A DNA stretch of 48,798 nt from Gammaproteobacteria bacterium (lineage in GTDB: Bacteria; Pseudomonadota; Gammaproteobacteria; Arenicellales; CAJQKF01): NCBI GenBank assembly GCA_030429665.1, contig JAUIEZ010000022.1, positions 1-48,798 of the forward strand, read 5' to 3'. The translations under genes were made by a program, and so were the position numbers. Position 1 is the first letter of the stretch. The number at the start of each line of letters is the position of its first letter. This document shows positions 1 to 7,778 of the stretch, piece after piece. The notes below the pieces were generated by a model, which worked only from the letters and a program-made list of their open reading frames with translations, was not told the origin of the DNA and searched no databases.

Positions 1-157
1 CAGCGTGGCGTCAAAGGTTTCGGTGGTTTTTCGAAGAGCACTGGTCGCCTGGAAGTTGTTACGGCGATCCCGGACTTACCAGTTCCTCCTTTCGCGAGAC
101 GTCGAGAAAAACCGCCGCGTGTTCATGGAGTTCCTGCGTGAGTTGGAAAGCCGGTAG
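1..157 (+). CDS. C-terminal end of an unidentified protein (cut by window edge)
   Basis: Reading from base 2 there is an open frame of 51 residues that ends at a TAG at 155-157. It enters from outside the window, so neither start nor length is known. The visible tail is basic and amphipathic, with WKLLRRSRTYQFLL followed by VFMEFLRELESR, and looks like the helical C-terminus of a soluble or membrane-peripheral enzyme. The sugar-biosynthesis genes that follow on the same strand suggest a glycosyltransferase or related enzyme, but no diagnostic motif remains. Other frames here stop early or have no protein-like composition. Confidence 0.45.
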   Translation, partial: SVASKVSVVFRRALVAWKLLRRSRTYQFLLSRDVEKNRRVFMEFLRELESR

Positions 158-770
158 TCCGGAAAGGGGGGTAGCCTCGCGTCTCGTGTTTGGCGAGATC
201 CACCCCCGGAACCGGTGGGACACTAGGCGGCTTCGACGAGCAAACGACGGACGCGTTTTCGTCCATCCGGGATCTGCCGAACAATCAACGTTTCGAGCAT
301 CGAACGCCGGCGCGTCTCTTCCGTGCCTCGATTCGAGTTCTTCGTTGGCAGGTATGGTATCGAGCTTGGATATCGCTTTAAGGCGTGAACGCGATGACTC
401 GCTCGCCGCCTCGCAGTTACGATGCGATCGCCCGCGAGGCCGTGATACCAGAGACCTCGTCCGAACCCGACTCGGCGGTGTTTCCAATCGGCGCCGGTGC
501 CGCGGGTAGATGCTCGACCCGGTAGAAGTTTTCTCGATGGGTTGGACGGGTTCGCGACGCAAAATGCTATTCTTCATGCCGCGTACGCTGCCGTGCGAAT
601 GGCACGGCGAAACAGGAAGTAAACTTCGATTCTCCCTGGAACAGGATTGAAATGCCCCACACCCTGGTGCTCACGACGTTACTCGGCCCGGCGAAATCGT
701 CTCCGGGGCCGCGGGATTCGGCCGCGGTTGAATATCGGCACGGGATCCGGGTGGCAACGCGGCCCGAAAT
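158..770. other. 613-bp stretch with no convincing gene
   Basis: Several open frames cross this stretch on both strands, the longest being 172 codons on the minus strand at 59-577. Their translations are Arg/Ser/Pro-rich and show no recognisable domain, signal peptide or Shine-Dalgarno sequence, as expected for chance frames in GC-rich DNA. The one structural element seen is a perfect 7-bp hairpin at 590-608. The stretch probably holds the end of the upstream transcription unit and the promoter of the oxidoreductase gene at 771. No convincing -35/-10 pair was found. Confidence 0.5.
590..608. other. Perfect 7-bp hairpin in the leader of the oxidoreductase gene
   Basis: GCCGTGC at 590-596 pairs exactly with GCACGGC at 602-608 across a GAATG loop. 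No T-run follows on the plus strand, so it is not a classical intrinsic terminator. It could end transcription by a Rho-assisted route or be part of the mRNA leader of the gene at 771. Confidence 0.35.
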
Positions 771-1820
771 ATGACGCCGGTGTTACGACTCGGCGTCGTC
801 GGCTGCGGACGCGCGACCTGCGAACTTCATTTGCCGGCATTGAAACACGTCCCGGCGCTTTCGGTTTCGGCATTGTGCGATACCAGCGAGGAAGCCCTGG
901 CCCGGGCGTTGAAGATTTCCGGATCCGCGGCGGGATATGCCGATTACCGGGCGCTCGTTGCCGATCCCAACGTCGACGTCGTCGCCGTTTGCGTGCCGCC
1001 ACGGCACCATTTGCCAGTGGCCATGGCGGCCCTGGATGCCGGCAAGCCGGTGTACATCGAGAAGCCGCTCGCGTTGAGCGTCGTCGAATGCGACCAGTTG
1101 GTGGATCGCGCCGTCAGGCTCGGTGTCCCGGTGCAGGTCGGGTTCAACCTCCGTGCGCATCGACTGGTGCAACAGTCGCGACGGTCCCTGGAATCCGCGG
1201 ACGGGTTTAGGCTCATACGGTCCGTTTTTTCCGCGCCGACGCGTCTTCACGGACCTGTGCCCGCCTGGCGTGACGACCTCGGATTCGGCGGCGACGTGCT
1301 GTTCGAGATCGCCGTGCATCATTTCGACCTGTGGCGCTACTTGATGAAAACCGAAGTGAGGAGCGTGTCTTCGATCGTGCAGCGACATCCTGACACGGGA
1401 TCATCGGTGGTCGTGTCCGCAACGCTCGCCAACGGCGCCCTGGCCAGCGCCGTGTTTTCCGACGCCGGTGCGCCGCGCAACGAGATCGAATTGCTGGGGC
1501 CCGCGGGGAGAATTCGAATCGACCTTCACTGCTTCGACGGACTGGAGACGATGACGTCAGCGGACCACGGCGGCGATCTCGGTTGGCGGGGGCGCCGGTT
1601 CCTCGGTTCCGTTGCGGCACTGCCACGGGCCTTGCTGTCGAAACGATTCGGCGGCGACTACCGGGCATCGTATCGCGACGCCTGGCGGCATTTCGCGCAC
1701 GCCGCCTCGAACGGTGTCTGCCATGGCGCGACAATCATGGACGGTCGCATGTCGACGGCCATCGTCGATGCCATGTTGCAATCGATTCGGGACGGTCGTT
1801 CGGTGGCGGTTGACTCATGA
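771..1820 (+). CDS. Gfo/Idh/MocA family NAD(P)-dependent oxidoreductase
   Basis: This 349-residue protein has the normal length for the glucose-fructose oxidoreductase / inositol dehydrogenase / MocA family. The N-terminus has the Rossmann motif GVVGCGR at about residue 8. The family signature YIEKPLAL at about residue 96 carries the lysine that contacts nicotinamide and substrate. The C-terminal half, with the FEIAVHHFDLWRYL stretch, fits the alpha/beta substrate domain, and its His/Asp pair is the usual catalytic position. Such enzymes oxidise or reduce ring hydroxyls of sugars or nucleotide sugars. Two glycosyltransferase genes follow on the same strand, the first 16 bp downstream, so a role in making a modified sugar for a surface glycan is likely. 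The exact substrate cannot be read from sequence. Confidence 0.9.
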   Translation: MTPVLRLGVVGCGRATCELHLPALKHVPALSVSALCDTSEEALARALKISGSAAGYADYRALVADPNVDVVAVCVPPRHHLPVAMAALDAGKPVYIEKPLALSVVECDQLVDRAVRLGVPVQVGFNLRAHRLVQQSRRSLESADGFRLIRSVFSAPTRLHGPVPAWRDDLGFGGDVLFEIAVHHFDLWRYLMKTEVRSVSSIVQRHPDTGSSVVVSATLANGALASAVFSDAGAPRNEIELLGPAGRIRIDLHCFDGLETMTSADHGGDLGWRGRRFLGSVAALPRALLSKRFGGDYRASYRDAWRHFAHAASNGVCHGATIMDGRMSTAIVDAMLQSIRDGRSVAVDS

Positions 1821-1836
1821 AGCAGGGTAACAGCCG

Positions 1837-2838
1837 TTGAAATCCGATCGAGCGCGTCACCCCTCGACGCACGGCAGTCAGCGCCTCGATCGAGGCGAGC
1901 TGGCGGGACCCGGGACATTCTCCGTCGTCATTGCGACGCGCAATCGCCCGGGACAGCTCGCGGATTGTCTGCGGTCGATCGCCAGGCAGGACTATCCCGG
2001 CGAGGCGATCGAAGTCGTCGTCATCGATGACGGCGGAGAGGAGCCGCTCGATGACGTCGTCGACGCGTTTCGCGACGTGCTCGATATTCGCCTGCTGCGG
2101 CAGTTGCACCACGGGCCAGCGGCGGCGCGCAATCGCGGTGCGAGACTGGCGCGTGGCGAGTTCCTCGCGTTCACGGACGACGATTGCCGCCCCCGTCCGG
2201 ACTGGCTGTCCCGAATAATGCCGGCGTTGCGGCAATACGGGCGTGCGATGGCCGGAGGACGAACCGTCAATGCGCTCCACTCGAACGCGTTCTCCTCGAC
2301 CAGCCAGATGATCGTCGATCGGGCATACGCGTATCACAACCATCGATCGACGCGTTTCGTCGCCTCCAACAACATGGTGCTGCCCGCGAGCGCGTTTCAT
2401 GCGGTGGCCGGATTCGACACGTCGTTTCGTCCGGCGTCGGAAGATCGCGACCTGTGCGCCCGCTGGGTCCACGCGGGATTCGAGATATGTTTCGTGCACG
2501 ACGCCGTCGTCGAGCATGCCCATGATCTGTCGCTGGCGGGGTTCGTACGGCAGCATTTCCGTTACGGTCGCGGCGCCAGGCTTTACATGGAGGCGATGAG
2601 GCGTCGCGGCGCCATTTCCAAGTCCGGTTGGATACGGGAACACCTGCGCTTTCTCTGTACTTTCGCCGCGCCCCTGCGACGCCTGCGCGCGGTTCGACAA
2701 TCGACAACGGTCTGCGTGCTTGCGGTTTGGCAACTCGCGAACCTCGCCGGGTTTATCTACCAGGCCAGCCTGTCGGTTCTCGGCACGGTGGAAAACCGAC
2801 GCCCGCGACCGAGCACGTCTACCGAAGGTGCCGAGTGA
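1837..2838 (+). CDS. Glycosyltransferase family 2 (GT-A fold)
   Basis: The 333-residue product begins at a TTG preceded by an AGGG-type ribosome-binding site. GT2 motifs are clear: FSVVIATRNRPGQL near residue 30, VVVIDDGG near residue 61, AAARNRGARLARGEFLAF, and the metal-binding DDD at FTDDDCRPRPDWL. A later ASEDRDLCARW segment fits the acceptor-site ED motif. It lacks the large multi-TM C-terminus of polysaccharide synthases, although the last 50 residues contain a hydrophobic patch that may touch the membrane. It should transfer one sugar from a nucleotide donor to a growing surface glycan. The stop codon overlaps the GTG of the next gene (GTGA), so the two are translationally coupled. Confidence 0.92.
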   Translation: MKSDRARHPSTHGSQRLDRGELAGPGTFSVVIATRNRPGQLADCLRSIARQDYPGEAIEVVVIDDGGEEPLDDVVDAFRDVLDIRLLRQLHHGPAAARNRGARLARGEFLAFTDDDCRPRPDWLSRIMPALRQYGRAMAGGRTVNALHSNAFSSTSQMIVDRAYAYHNHRSTRFVASNNMVLPASAFHAVAGFDTSFRPASEDRDLCARWVHAGFEICFVHDAVVEHAHDLSLAGFVRQHFRYGRGARLYMEAMRRRGAISKSGWIREHLRFLCTFAAPLRRLRAVRQSTTVCVLAVWQLANLAGFIYQASLSVLGTVENRRPRPSTSTEGAE

Positions 2839-3824
2839 CCGGGGAATCGGACCCATCGGATCGAAACATGCCCCTGATGTCGGTGGTCATCGCGGCCCGC
2901 GATGGCCTGGAGGGGATCGCGGTCACGCTCGACCATCTCGGGCGGCAAAGCGTGCGCGAGCAACTCGAGATCGTCGTCGTCGTACCGGCGGGCGCCGCGC
3001 CGCGTCGCGACGACCCCGCCCTGGAAGGGTTCGCCCGCGTACAGTGGATCGAAGTGCCGCAGATCGAGTCCATTGGCGGCGCGAACGCGAGCGGCGTGCG
3101 CGCGGCATCGGCCGAAGTGGTGGTTCTCGCCGAGGATCATTGCTTTCCGGAACCCGATTGGGCCGAGGGGCTTATCGCGGCGCATCGCGGACCCTGGTCG
3201 GCGGTGGGACCGGCATTGCTGAACGCGAACCCGTCGAGCGCCGTGAGCCAGGCCGATTTCCTCATCGGCTACGGGCCGTGGATCGCGCCGGTCAGCTCGG
3301 GTGAAGTGGATTTCCTGCCGGGCCACAACAGCAGCTACAAGCGTGAGGTGTTGCTCGCGTACGGCGAACGACTGGAAAGCCTGATGGATGCGGAGACCCT
3401 GCTCCACTGGGATCTGCGTGCCCGTGGACAGCGGTTGTACCTTGATTCCGCGGTCCGGGCGCGGCACATGAACTTCTCGCGATGGCGGCCGTGGTTGGGC
3501 GCGCAGTTTCACAGCGGACGCTTGTTCGGCGGGCTGCGCGCGCAGTCCATGGCAGCGTACACGCGAGCGGTCTTCGTGCTGGGTTCACCGCTGATACCTG
3601 CCCTGAGGCTAATCCGGTTGCTGCGCTCGCAGGGCAAGGCCGTGCGGCGGCGGCCGGCTTGCATCCTGCCGCTGATCGTCGGATTTACGGTCGACGGGGT
3701 CGGCCAGATGCTCGGCTACCTGTTGGGGCCGGGAAACGCGCGCGCCCGGGTGTCGCGATATGAATTCAACCGGCTATCGTTCGTTACCGCCGAGGACCGT
3801 GCCCGCGTGCTCGGCCGGCGATGA
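2835..3824 (+). CDS. Glycosyltransferase family 2, divergent metal motif
   Basis: The frame is open upstream to 2628, but the start is placed at the GTG at 2835. It makes a GTGA overlap with the preceding stop and has a GAAGGTG-like binding site in front, giving 329 residues. MSVVIAARDGLEGI begins the GT-A fold at about residue 14, and VVVLAEDHCFPEPDW replaces the usual DDD/DXD with EDH, a variant known in one GT2 branch. PGHNSSYKREVLL fits the acceptor region. The C-terminal third has hydrophobic helices (LIPALRLIRLL, LIVGFTVDGVGQMLGYLL) suggesting membrane association. It probably acts just after the previous transferase on the same glycan. The donor sugar is unknown. Confidence 0.88.
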   Translation: MTGESDPSDRNMPLMSVVIAARDGLEGIAVTLDHLGRQSVREQLEIVVVVPAGAAPRRDDPALEGFARVQWIEVPQIESIGGANASGVRAASAEVVVLAEDHCFPEPDWAEGLIAAHRGPWSAVGPALLNANPSSAVSQADFLIGYGPWIAPVSSGEVDFLPGHNSSYKREVLLAYGERLESLMDAETLLHWDLRARGQRLYLDSAVRARHMNFSRWRPWLGAQFHSGRLFGGLRAQSMAAYTRAVFVLGSPLIPALRLIRLLRSQGKAVRRRPACILPLIVGFTVDGVGQMLGYLLGPGNARARVSRYEFNRLSFVTAEDRARVLGRR

Positions 3825-3836
3825 CACGATTTCCTG

Positions 3837-3865
3837 CGCGCCGCGCCGCGGGAAGCCCCGGCGCG
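3837..3865. terminator. GC-rich hairpin between convergent glycosyltransferase genes
   Basis: CGCGCCG at 3837-3843 pairs with CGGCGCG at 3859-3865. An alternative inner stem, GCGCCG/CGGCGC, is also possible. The hairpin lies in the 70-bp gap between two convergent stop codons, so it could serve both strands. No T-run follows, so Rho-independent function is uncertain. Confidence 0.35.
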
Positions 3866-3894
3866 AGTCCTTCGGATCGACGGGGATGTAGACG

Positions 3895-4926
3895 TTACGC
3901 GGACGCTCGATCTTCGGTCTTTCGGCGCCGCGTCGTCATCGACTCGACCCATGCCGCCGCGAAGGTTGCCGAGGCGTAGAGATAATAGAACTGGTGCCAC
4001 GCGATCGCGCGTACCGCGAACCACGGGCCGCGGCGCCGCGCGAAAAACCCGCCCAGTCGGGCATTCGCCGCGATGGCCATGAGCGCCGGAACCGTCGCCG
4101 CCTCCCATCCGGGAAACCCCGTCAACGACGTTACGGCCCCCGTCGCCAGCAGCAGGGCGACCGCCGCCCGCAGGCGCTCCGGCCAGTCGACGTTTAACGT
4201 CGGTTGGCCCGCGCCGGACAGGATCAGGCGGGACCACGGCAGCGCGCGCATGAACACGTCGGTGCGAAGCAGCTTTCGCAACGACCAGTGCTTGAGGTGC
4301 GTCACTCTGATCGCGGGTTCCGAGACGATGCGTCCACCGCGCGCCACGAGACGGTAGCCGAGGGCCACGTCCTCCACCCCGGCGAACGCGGGGTCGAAAC
4401 CGTCGGCGCGTTCGAAGGCCGCGCGGCGCATGGCGCCGAAGCCGGCCCAGAACGTCCGGGCGCCCTCGCGCGTGCGCTGGTGGTAGTAATGATGGCGCAA
4501 GTTCGCGTACTGGCTGAAGAATCCGGACGCCGGCGGGTCGTCGTCATAACTTCCGAACACGGCGTCGGCCCGCGTCGCGAGGAGTCTGTCCACCAGGTTG
4601 GAGATGCTCGACGGGTGGACTAGCACGTCGGCATCGACGAACACGATGACGGAGCCGCGCGACTCGCGCACGCCGCGGTTGCGCGCCGCCGCGGCGCCGC
4701 CGCGAGTTCCGAGGCGTTCTACCCGTACGCCGTATCCGGCCGCGATCCGGGCGCTGTCATCGCTCGAGCAATCGTCGACCACGACCACCTCGGCCCCGCC
4801 GCTCGCCTCCAACAGTGCGGGTAGCGTTCGGTCGAGATAGGGTGCGGCATCGTGCGCGGGCACGATGATGACGACATCGCGCGCGTCATTCCCGGTGCCT
4901 GCCGTCCCGGGCGACGTCTCAGTCAC
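3895..4926 (-). CDS. Glycosyltransferase family 2
   Basis: This 343-residue GT2 protein starts at a GTG at 4926, which overlaps the stop of the upstream FAD-enzyme gene by 8 bp. VVIIVPAHDAAPYLDRTLPALL opens the GT-A fold at about residue 18. VVVVDDCSSDD, AAARNRGVRESRG and FVDADVLVHP give the nucleotide and metal sites (DAD). FAGVEDVALGYRL near residue 200 fits the acceptor/base ED motif. The last 100 residues contain hydrophobic segments (AAVALLLATGAVTSL, ATVPALMAIAANA, FYYLYASATFAAAWV), so the protein is probably anchored in the inner membrane like dolichyl-phosphate-type or polysaccharide GT2 enzymes. It forms a two-gene minus-strand unit with the FAD protein. Confidence 0.9.
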   Translation of the reverse strand: MTETSPGTAGTGNDARDVVIIVPAHDAAPYLDRTLPALLEASGGAEVVVVDDCSSDDSARIAAGYGVRVERLGTRGGAAAARNRGVRESRGSVIVFVDADVLVHPSSISNLVDRLLATRADAVFGSYDDDPPASGFFSQYANLRHHYYHQRTREGARTFWAGFGAMRRAAFERADGFDPAFAGVEDVALGYRLVARGGRIVSEPAIRVTHLKHWSLRKLLRTDVFMRALPWSRLILSGAGQPTLNVDWPERLRAAVALLLATGAVTSLTGFPGWEAATVPALMAIAANARLGGFFARRRGPWFAVRAIAWHQFYYLYASATFAAAWVESMTTRRRKTEDRASA

Positions 4927-6379
4927 GCAGCGGCACCGGTACCAGGCGGTCCGCTGTGTTTTGTTGGTGAACGCCTTCTTCGTGGTACCGCGTGTCCGTG
5001 TTCACCTCCCACACGTCGTGGCCGCGCTCCAAGACCGCGTTTTGCGCGGCGAAGATGCCGCTCAACATGGAATGATCCTGGTTGTTGTAGCGGTGCAGGC
5101 CATTGCGGCCCACGGTCCAAAGATTCGGATACCGCGACAGTTGTTTTCGGATCACGTCCACGTTAGTCCGGTAGTCGGCGTCGTAGACCGGGTAGGCCCG
5201 CGGCGCGCGAATCACGGTGCCGTCGATGATCTCGCACCCGTCGACCAGGCCGAGTTCCCGTCCCTCGCGCTCGGCCAGGTCGATCAACGCCTGGTCCGGC
5301 AGGTTCCAGAGATCGTCGCCCCGATTGACGAAGTACTCGAACCCCAGTACCGCGCGATTCGCCTGCGGGCACATGTCGGCGCTCCAGTTTCCGTAGTTCT
5401 GAATTCGGCCGACCTTGACGTTGTTGGCGTGGATGTACAGCCATTGGTCCGGAAACGGGTTGCTTCCCGAGAGGACAAGGCCGACGGTGAGGAAGTCGCG
5501 GTGTCGCAAGGCGTCCGCGCAGGCCAGCGCTTCCTCGCCCACGTCGGGCGCCAGCTTCCGTACCAGTTCGCCGAGAGGAACCGACGAGATCAGCGCGTCG
5601 ACTTCAAGCGTCTCGGCACCGGCCGGTGTCGATACGTCTACCGCGACGACGCGGTCGTCGTCGACATGAACCTTGTCGAGCGTGGTTCCTTGCCTCAGCG
5701 TCGCGCCGGCATCGACGATCCGGTCGGCAACGGCGTCCCAGAGCTGGCCGGGGCCGAGCCGCGGATAGAGGAAACTCCGCACCAGGGTCTTGGCGAGCGC
5801 CGGTTCTTCGGATCGCGAACCACGTCGAATTCCGTCGAGCACCGCACGCGGCAGGTTCAGGTTCTGGATGCGCTGCGCCGCCCAATCGGCACCGATCCGC
5901 GAGCACGGCATGCCCCAGACCTTTTCCGTGTAGGTGCGGAAAAACAGCTCGAACAGCCTGCTCCCGAAACGGTTGCGCACCCAGTCCTCGAAACTTACCT
6001 CCGGATCTCGCGGCCGCACCCGCGACCACGCGTAGCTCGCCGCTATACGGGTCGACTCGAGCGCGCCGAGTCGGGCGAGCGTCTCGAATGGGCGTAGCGG
6101 GTAGTGGAAGTATTTGCCGCGGAAGTAGATTCGCGACAGGCGCGGTCGCACGAGCAACTCGTCGCCAAGCCACTCCCGCCAACGGCGGTTTACCAACTCG
6201 GACGAGCTGAAAAAGCGGTGACCGCCGATATCGAACCGGTAACCCTTATATTCGTGAGTTGCCGACAGGCCGCCGACGTGATCGGCCGCTTCGACGACGA
6301 CCGGCCGAAATCCCAATCGACACAATTCGTCTGCCGCTGTGAGTCCCGCGGGGCCAGCGCCAGCTATCAGGATATTCAA
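4919..6379 (-). CDS. FAD-dependent oxidoreductase resembling UDP-galactopyranose mutase / protoporphyrinogen oxidase
   Basis: The product has 486 residues. It opens with the dinucleotide-binding motif GAGPAGLTAADE and a VVVEAADHVGGL segment that contacts FAD. YKGYRFDIGGHRFFS follows, the block typical of UDP-galactopyranose mutase-like and HemY-like amine oxidases in polysaccharide loci. FFRTYTEKVWGMPCS near residue 150 and the C-terminal LWTVGRNGLHRYNNQDHSM complete the fold. Members of this group in glycan clusters are thought to isomerise or oxidise nucleotide sugars. It is longer than true bacterial Glf (about 380), so a furanose mutase role is possible but not proven. The start codon is TTG (complement of 6377-6379) with no clear ribosome-binding site. 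It lies divergent from the SDR gene. Confidence 0.8.
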   Translation of the reverse strand: MNILIAGAGPAGLTAADELCRLGFRPVVVEAADHVGGLSATHEYKGYRFDIGGHRFFSSSELVNRRWREWLGDELLVRPRLSRIYFRGKYFHYPLRPFETLARLGALESTRIAASYAWSRVRPRDPEVSFEDWVRNRFGSRLFELFFRTYTEKVWGMPCSRIGADWAAQRIQNLNLPRAVLDGIRRGSRSEEPALAKTLVRSFLYPRLGPGQLWDAVADRIVDAGATLRQGTTLDKVHVDDDRVVAVDVSTPAGAETLEVDALISSVPLGELVRKLAPDVGEEALACADALRHRDFLTVGLVLSGSNPFPDQWLYIHANNVKVGRIQNYGNWSADMCPQANRAVLGFEYFVNRGDDLWNLPDQALIDLAEREGRELGLVDGCEIIDGTVIRAPRAYPVYDADYRTNVDVIRKQLSRYPNLWTVGRNGLHRYNNQDHSMLSGIFAAQNAVLERGHDVWEVNTDTRYHEEGVHQQNTADRLVPVPLRD

Positions 6380-6725
6380 GGAGTTCGACCGAAATAAGTG
6401 AAACGTGAATTGGCTTTCATGTTACCAGTTGGTACCTTCGTGCGCCATGCCGCGCGGGCGCGGTAGCGGTGCGCCGCCGACAACCGGGCAGCGCGCGTTC
6501 CCGCCGGATGCCGGGGCGTGACGGTGCATGGTTATACGCTGCCCGGTCCTGGCTGTCCCCGCGTCGCCGGTCGCCCGACCGGTTCACCCGTCAATCGGTC
6601 CGCTGTGTAGAATCACCGGCTGCAAGGCGGCGTGTACGTCTCAATGTCTAGCCGCCCGGGGCCGATGCAAGCGACTGTGTTGGCAAGCGTTGAATTAACT
6701 TTGCACGGGTTCTCGGTCGGTTGCC
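6380..6725. promoter_or_regulatory. 346-bp divergent intergenic region, weak plus-strand promoter candidate
   Basis: No credible gene lies here. It separates the minus-strand FAD/GT2 unit from the plus-strand SDR/methyltransferase unit, so both should be transcribed from it. The best plus-strand element is a -10-like TAGAAT at 6608-6613, with a poor -35 (TTCACC) and an over-long spacer of 19. On the minus side there is a short inverted repeat, TACCA-GT-TGGTA, around 6423-6434, upstream of the TTG start. Both assignments are weak. Confidence 0.3.
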
Positions 6726-7778
6726 ATGCGTGTATTGCTCACGGGAAGTTCGGGATATGTCGGATCGGTCCTGGCGCCGCTGCTGCTGGAGGTGGGGCAC
6801 GAGGTCGTCGGCTGCGACACGGGTTTGTACCGTCGCTGCCATTTCAATGGACACGAGGCCGATATCAGGACGCTGGAGATCGACATCCGACGCCTCTCGA
6901 CGTCGGACCTGGCCGGGTTCGACGCTGTCGTGCACCTTGCCGGTTTGTCCAACGACCCGCTCGGCGACTTTCGGCCCGAATTGACGTACTCGATCAATCA
7001 CCAGGCATCCGTGCGCCTGGCGTCGCTGGCGGTCGATGCCGGCGTGTCGCGTTTCGTGTTCGCATCGACATGCAGCGTGTACGGCGCCGCGGCCGAGGAC
7101 TGGTTGAACGAGAGTTCACGCCTGAACCCGGTGACACCCTACGCCGTGGCCAAGCTCAACGCCGAGCGTGATATCGGTGCGCTTGCCTCGGAGACGTTTT
7201 CGCCCACCTTCGTCCGGGCCGGTACCGTTTATGGCGTGTCACCGCGGATCCGGTTCGACCTGGTGCTGAACAACCTGGTGGCGTGGGCCGCCTCGACCGG
7301 GGAAGTTCGCCTGAAGAGTGACGGCTCGGCCTGGCGTCCATTGCTGCACGTGGAGGACCTGGCCCGGGTGTACGTTCGACTGCTTGCCGCGCGGCGCGAA
7401 GACGTTCACATGGAGATCTTCAACGCGGGCAGCTCGGAAGAAAACTACCGCGTCCGCGACATCGCCCGGATCGTCAAGCACACGGTCCCGGGATGCCGCA
7501 TCGTGTTCGCGCCGGGCGCGGTCGCCGACCAGCGAAACTATCGCGTCAGCTGCGCCAGGATGCGGGAGAAGTTTCCGGACTTCGAACCCCGCTGGACGGT
7601 GTCGGACGGCGCCAGGCAACTCTACCTCGCGCTCGAGCGTCATCCTGTGCCGCCCACGGATTTCGAGGGTGAACGCTACAGCCGCATTGCGCACTTGAAA
7701 TCCTTGCTGCGTGACGGGCGCGTGACGGAAGACATGTATCCCGGCGCCGGTATCGACTCGTCGCTTCGCGTCTCGTGA
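6726..7778 (+). CDS. NAD-dependent epimerase/dehydratase (extended SDR)
   Basis: The product has 350 residues. The N-terminal TGSSGYVGSVL is the extended-SDR glycine motif. VVHLAGLSNDP follows, then ASTCSVYG with the catalytic Ser/Thr region and TPYAVAKLNAE with the YxxxK pair near residue 140. These enzymes act on nucleotide sugars, epimerising, dehydrating or reducing at C4. The stop overlaps the GTG of the methyltransferase that follows (GTGA), and RfbF lies nearby, so a CDP- or dTDP-sugar substrate is plausible. It does not look like a standard CDP-glucose 4,6-dehydratase (RfbG), so it may instead be a reductase or epimerase acting late in a deoxysugar pathway. Confidence 0.88.
   Translation: MRVLLTGSSGYVGSVLAPLLLEVGHEVVGCDTGLYRRCHFNGHEADIRTLEIDIRRLSTSDLAGFDAVVHLAGLSNDPLGDFRPELTYSINHQASVRLASLAVDAGVSRFVFASTCSVYGAAAEDWLNESSRLNPVTPYAVAKLNAERDIGALASETFSPTFVRAGTVYGVSPRIRFDLVLNNLVAWAASTGEVRLKSDGSAWRPLLHVEDLARVYVRLLAARREDVHMEIFNAGSSEENYRVRDIARIVKHTVPGCRIVFAPGAVADQRNYRVSCARMREKFPDFEPRWTVSDGARQLYLALERHPVPPTDFEGERYSRIAHLKSLLRDGRVTEDMYPGAGIDSSLRVS

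Noticed and set aside
2628-2834. N-terminal extension of the second plus-strand glycosyltransferase
   Set aside because: The extra residues overlap the upstream gene and are not protein-like. A GTGA overlap at 2835 gives a better start.
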